DNA of 9,330 nt. Source: Verrucomicrobiota bacterium. GTDB taxonomy: Bacteria; Verrucomicrobiota; Verrucomicrobiia; Verrucomicrobiales; DEV007. Both the position numbers and the translations under genes were made by a program. Positions 6,533-9,330 of the stretch are shown here, piece by piece. A model generated the notes under the pieces. It had not been told where the DNA came from. It saw only the letters and a list, made by a program, of their open reading frames with translations, and ran no database searches. Numbering within the stretch: the first letter of the stretch is position 1; every line of letters begins with the position of its first letter. The stretch is from NCBI GenBank assembly GCA_020629815.1, contig JAHDCN010000002.1, forward strand, positions 1 through 9,330. Reading direction: 5' to 3'.

Positions 6533-6608
6533 GCTGCGAAGGTAAGCAAAAAACGCATTGTGTCCAAAGGTTCAGAGACAAGAGAGAAAGTGGCAACTCG
6601 AAGTTGGA

Positions 6609-6652
6609 TTCCCACCCATTTACGCCATTGAGAATTTGCGGAATGGTGGGAA
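6609..6652. promoter_or_regulatory. Inverted repeat in the divergent intergenic region
   Basis: The 128-nt spacer (6533-6660) lies between two divergent genes and must hold both promoters, but I could not find a convincing -35/-10 pair for either. It contains TTCCCACCCATT (6609-6620) opposite AATGGTGGGAA (6642-6652): eleven pairs with one bulge around a 21-nt loop. The right arm includes GGTGGG, the only purine-rich candidate ribosome binding site before the ATG at 6661. The repeat could be an operator or an RNA hairpin that hides that site. Function is inferred. Confidence 0.35.
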
Positions 6653-6660
6653 CGGTTTTC

Positions 6661-9330
6661 ATGAAGCTTTCGCCTCATTTTCTCGCGGTTATCCTTTCTG
6701 TTTCCGGGATTGGTGTAGCGGCAGAATTTTCTCCGGAACAACTCGACTTTTTCGAAAAGAAAATTCGTCCTGTTTTGGCGGAAAAGTGTTATGGCTGCCA
6801 TAGTGCCGGAGCGAGAAAGCTAAAAGGTCATCTGCAAGTCGATCACCTCCAGCACATTTTGACAGGTGGTGACACCGGAGCTGCTATTGTACCCGGCAAC
6901 CCGGATGCATCTTTGCTGATTCAGACAATTCGATACGAGACACCGGACCTGCAAATGCCTCCAAAGGGTCCAGTCGATGCAGCTGTCGTTGCGGACTTCG
7001 AGAAATGGGTCGCTGACGGAGCAGCCTGGCCTGATGAGCCGGTTCCGGATCGGAATGCAGGTGCGAAAAAGGACGTTTTCGATCTGCAAAAACGCTACGA
7101 GGAACATTGGAGCTGGAGACCGGTTGAAAACCCGAAGCCACCAACCGTGAAACACAAGGAACAGGTGAAATCGCCGATCGACGCGTTCATTCTGGCGAAA
7201 GTCGAAGCAGCAGGACTAGAACCGGCCGAACCCACTGATAAGCGGAGTTGGTTACGTCGCGCCTATTTTGACCTGGTTGGATTGCCACCCAGCCCTGAAC
7301 AGATTGCCACCTTTCTGGCTGATGAAACACCTAAAGCCAAAGCAAAGGTGGTCGATGAGTTGCTGGATTCACCTCACTTCGGCGAAAAATGGGCGCGCCA
7401 CTGGATGGACTTAGTTCGCTACGCCGAAACCTACGGCCATGAGTTCGATTACCCTTTGGATTTTGCTTTTGAATACCGCGACTACCTGATCCGGGCCTAC
7501 AATGCGGATCTGCCATATGACCAGTTCATCACGGAACATGTTGCCGGTGATTTGCTTGCTGAGCCCCGACGCAACCCGGAAGAGCAGTTCAATGAGTCGA
7601 TTCTTGGCACGGGTTTCTGGTATTTTCACGAGGCCACTCACGCCCCGACTGATGTGAAGCAGAACGAGGCCGACCATATGGACAACCAGATCGATGTGTT
7701 TGGAAAAAGTTTCCTCGGTCTGACCATCTCCTGCGCCCGCTGTCACGATCACAAATTTGATGCCATTTCCACCGCCGACTACTACGCGCTGACTGCTTAC
7801 CTACAGAGCAGCTGTCGGGTCGAACATCCAATGGACCCGGGTCGTGAGAGGGAACGAATTGCCACCGAATTAACAGAGTTATCCTCTCAAATCGCAAATG
7901 AGTTCAGCAAAACTACCGATGCAAGTTGGCGCTCGGCAAATCCGGGACCGTACTTCCTCGCAGCCCTTGAAGTCTTGCAACAGCACAAGCAGACTAAACC
8001 CGCTGGCAACCCCTGGGAGGTAACATTCGATAACTTTGATGCCGGTAACTTTGATCAGTGGAACGTTAGTGGAAAAGCCTTTGGTAAGGCGCCTTCAAAT
8101 GGAGGCGTCGGCAATCAAAAGGTAACAGGAGATTTCGGCAAGGGCTTTGCCAATTCCTTTTCGACGGGAGAAGACGGGGCCAGAGGAACGATTACATCAC
8201 GGTCGTTTACTGTAGAGAAACCTTTCATCAATTTTGCGATCTCTGGAGGCAGTCACAAGACGACAGCAATCGAGCTGTGGGTAGACGGCAGGATGGCTCT
8301 TACCGCTAGTGGCGAAAACAATGATCAATTCAAGCCTGCCAGTTGGAGCGTAGTTGAGTTCCTCGGCAAGAAGGCTGAAATACGAATCGTTGATAACCAT
8401 ACCGGTGGTTGGGGTCACATTGCGGTAGCCCGCATAGCCTTCGCTGATACTGCAGCGGCAGATACTGATTCCCTTCCACTACCTCCAACTGAGATAATCA
8501 CGCGAGTAGCAAAGGAGAAACAACTCGACGCGGAGTTACTGAATTCCTGGGTTACCGCCTTTTGTACGAATATTGATGATCAGAGGAAACCAGAGGGATT
8601 TCTCCGCTCGGTCTTCGAGGACCCTGCAGTGGCTCCGAAAGCGCTGGTTAATATTCAACGCACAGATGAAAAGCAAAATGACTTTGAGGCCAGGACCCAG
8701 CCGCTTTTACCTCTGGATGACCAATGGTCTACCTCTGGCTTTGCTTTCAGCTCTCCGTTCAAAGGGATTCGCCCCGGCTTTGAAACGGGTCGACCGTTTG
8801 TCCCACCCGGTGTCTTCAGCAGCAGCAGCCTGGGCGACAAGCAGGCCGGCGTTTTGCGCACCCCGACCTTTGAAATCCCGTCAGCCCATTTGTACGTCAA
8901 AGCCCGGTCAAAAGACCTGTTTTCCCGGGTAGTCATGGATAACTACTACATGGCAAAGTTCAATGCCTTACTGTTTCGGGGGACCATACATTCAAAGTTG
9001 AATTCCGACGGTGAATATCACTGGTTTGCCTTTGAGGGAAATCTTTCAAAATACGTAGGCCACAATGCCTTCGTAGAGTTTGTCGATAAAAGCGGAGCGA
9101 AAGTGGATGTAGCGGAAATTCGATGGAGTGAGGAGCCGGTGCGTCCCGTGGGTTCGGTTCATCCGTTTGTTCGGGTAGCTGTCGGGCAGGGTGGTGAATC
9201 GCCAGAGGCGGTCGCAGCTAATCTGGACACGGCCTGGGCGAAGGCATGGCAGTCGGCGACGAAAGGCGAAGGCAGATTCGCCGAAGCGCAATTTCTGAAT
9301 TGGATGGCGTCCCGGAAACTGTTCCGCATC
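6661..9330 (+). CDS. Secreted PSCyt1-PSD1 (DUF1549) protein with two beta-sandwich modules, 3' end missing
   Basis: Open from the ATG at 6661 to the window end: 890 codons, no stop. Residues 1-21 look like a signal peptide with cleavage after GVAA. Residues 22-125 are a planctomycete cytochrome c domain (PSCyt1, PF07635) with heme motif CYGCH (C43, C46, H47), TGGDTGAAIVPGNPDASLL and QMPPKG (M99 is a possible distal ligand). After HWSWRPVENPKPP, residues about 171-375 form PSD1/DUF1549: PIDAFILAKVEAAGL, FDLVGLPPSPE, KWARHWMDLVRYAETYGHE, PYDQFI and CARCHDHKFD (358-367, a second CxxCH). A short charged stretch follows, then a beta-sandwich at about 453-595 (FDNFDAGNFDQWNVSG, GGWGHIAVARIAF), which resembles the sandwich domain accompanying GH32 enzymes. 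A second such module is at about 695-825 (LSKYVGHNAFVEFVD, VAEIRW). Family members usually end in DUF1553, expected beyond the window. Substrate and catalytic activity are unknown; redox or polysaccharide-related surface roles are suggested for such proteins. Confidence 0.93.
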   Translation, partial: MKLSPHFLAVILSVSGIGVAAEFSPEQLDFFEKKIRPVLAEKCYGCHSAGARKLKGHLQVDHLQHILTGGDTGAAIVPGNPDASLLIQTIRYETPDLQMPPKGPVDAAVVADFEKWVADGAAWPDEPVPDRNAGAKKDVFDLQKRYEEHWSWRPVENPKPPTVKHKEQVKSPIDAFILAKVEAAGLEPAEPTDKRSWLRRAYFDLVGLPPSPEQIATFLADETPKAKAKVVDELLDSPHFGEKWARHWMDLVRYAETYGHEFDYPLDFAFEYRDYLIRAYNADLPYDQFITEHVAGDLLAEPRRNPEEQFNESILGTGFWYFHEATHAPTDVKQNEADHMDNQIDVFGKSFLGLTISCARCHDHKFDAISTADYYALTAYLQSSCRVEHPMDPGRERERIATELTELSSQIANEFSKTTDASWRSANPGPYFLAALEVLQQHKQTKPAGNPWEVTFDNFDAGNFDQWNVSGKAFGKAPSNGGVGNQKVTGDFGKGFANSFSTGEDGARGTITSRSFTVEKPFINFAISGGSHKTTAIELWVDGRMALTASGENNDQFKPASWSVVEFLGKKAEIRIVDNHTGGWGHIAVARIAFADTAAADTDSLPLPPTEIITRVAKEKQLDAELLNSWVTAFCTNIDDQRKPEGFLRSVFEDPAVAPKALVNIQRTDEKQNDFEARTQPLLPLDDQWSTSGFAFSSPFKGIRPGFETGRPFVPPGVFSSSSLGDKQAGVLRTPTFEIPSAHLYVKARSKDLFSRVVMDNYYMAKFNALLFRGTIHSKLNSDGEYHWFAFEGNLSKYVGHNAFVEFVDKSGAKVDVAEIRWSEEPVRPVGSVHPFVRVAVGQGGESPEAVAANLDTAWAKAWQSATKGEGRFAEAQFLNWMASRKLFRI

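Noticed and set aside
6533..6660. Candidate promoter TTGGAC-17 nt-TACCTT on the minus strand ahead of folC
   Set aside because: Only three of six bases match consensus in each box, and it would place the transcript start at or inside the folC start codon.
6529..6801. 90-codon minus-strand frame ending on the folC start
   Set aside because: As a whole it overlaps the signal peptide and heme motif region of the plus-strand PSCyt1 gene. Only its last nine codons are kept as a low-interest micro-ORF.
8031..8055. Direct repeat TAACTTTGAT, two copies 15 nt apart
   Set aside because: It encodes NFDAGNFD at the start of the first sandwich module, a stretch that is Phe/Asp/Gly-rich in the family. 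It is coding, not a mobile or regulatory repeat.
1..9330. Mobile element, phage, defence island or CRISPR
   Set aside because: I saw no transposase, integrase, terminal inverted repeats, regularly spaced repeats, tRNA or nuclease/defence motifs. The DUF3127 protein alone is not enough to call a phage region.

Overview
The window looks like a piece of chromosome from a free-living member of the PVC superphylum, more likely Verrucomicrobiota than Planctomycetota. The main evidence is the plus-strand gene at the right end. It encodes a secreted protein with a planctomycete-type cytochrome c domain (PSCyt1) followed by a PSD1/DUF1549 domain, an architecture largely confined to and expanded in that superphylum. 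A DUF3127 protein at the left end and the scarcity of Shine-Dalgarno sequences fit this, but genus and species cannot be read from the sequence.

Layout. Positions 9-6532 hold seven genes, all on the minus strand. In transcription order (right to left) they are: folC-type folylpolyglutamate synthase (5297-6532), NifS/IscS-type cysteine desulfurase (4109-5281), a Rid/YjgF-family protein (3629-4069), a half-length TSUP (TauE/SafE) membrane protein (3239-3601), an AlgI-like MBOAT O-acyltransferase (1653-3074), a phosphoserine aminotransferase of the Methanosarcina/alphaproteobacterial type (436-1590), and a DUF3127 OB-fold-like protein with an SSB-like acidic tail (9-392). The first four are 15-39 nt apart and probably form one operon. 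A 164-nt gap with hairpins, a run of eight C and the only strong ribosome binding site of the window separates them from the MBOAT gene. The last three genes follow with 62- and 43-nt gaps. On the plus strand, divergent from folC across a 128-nt spacer, the PSCyt1-PSD1 gene starts at 6661 and runs off the window at 9330 after 890 codons without a stop.

How the genes relate. FolC (folate polyglutamylation), SerC (serine synthesis) and the cysteine desulfurase (sulfur transfer from cysteine) all belong to serine/cysteine/one-carbon metabolism. The Rid protein is a plausible companion, because Rid proteins remove reactive enamines made by PLP enzymes acting on serine and cysteine. The MBOAT protein probably O-acetylates an exported polysaccharide, but no AlgJ/AlgX/SGNH partner is next to it. 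The large secreted PSCyt1-PSD1 protein belongs to a separate, divergent unit, typically linked to polysaccharide degradation or surface chemistry.

Most of the window is housekeeping or family-typical sequence. I found no mobile element, CRISPR array, tRNA, rRNA or clear phage gene. The points most worth a second look are the SSB-like tail on the DUF3127 protein, the structured leader with a G8 tract (minus strand) ahead of the MBOAT gene, the one-repeat TSUP protein, and the pairing of Rid and cysteine desulfurase genes.
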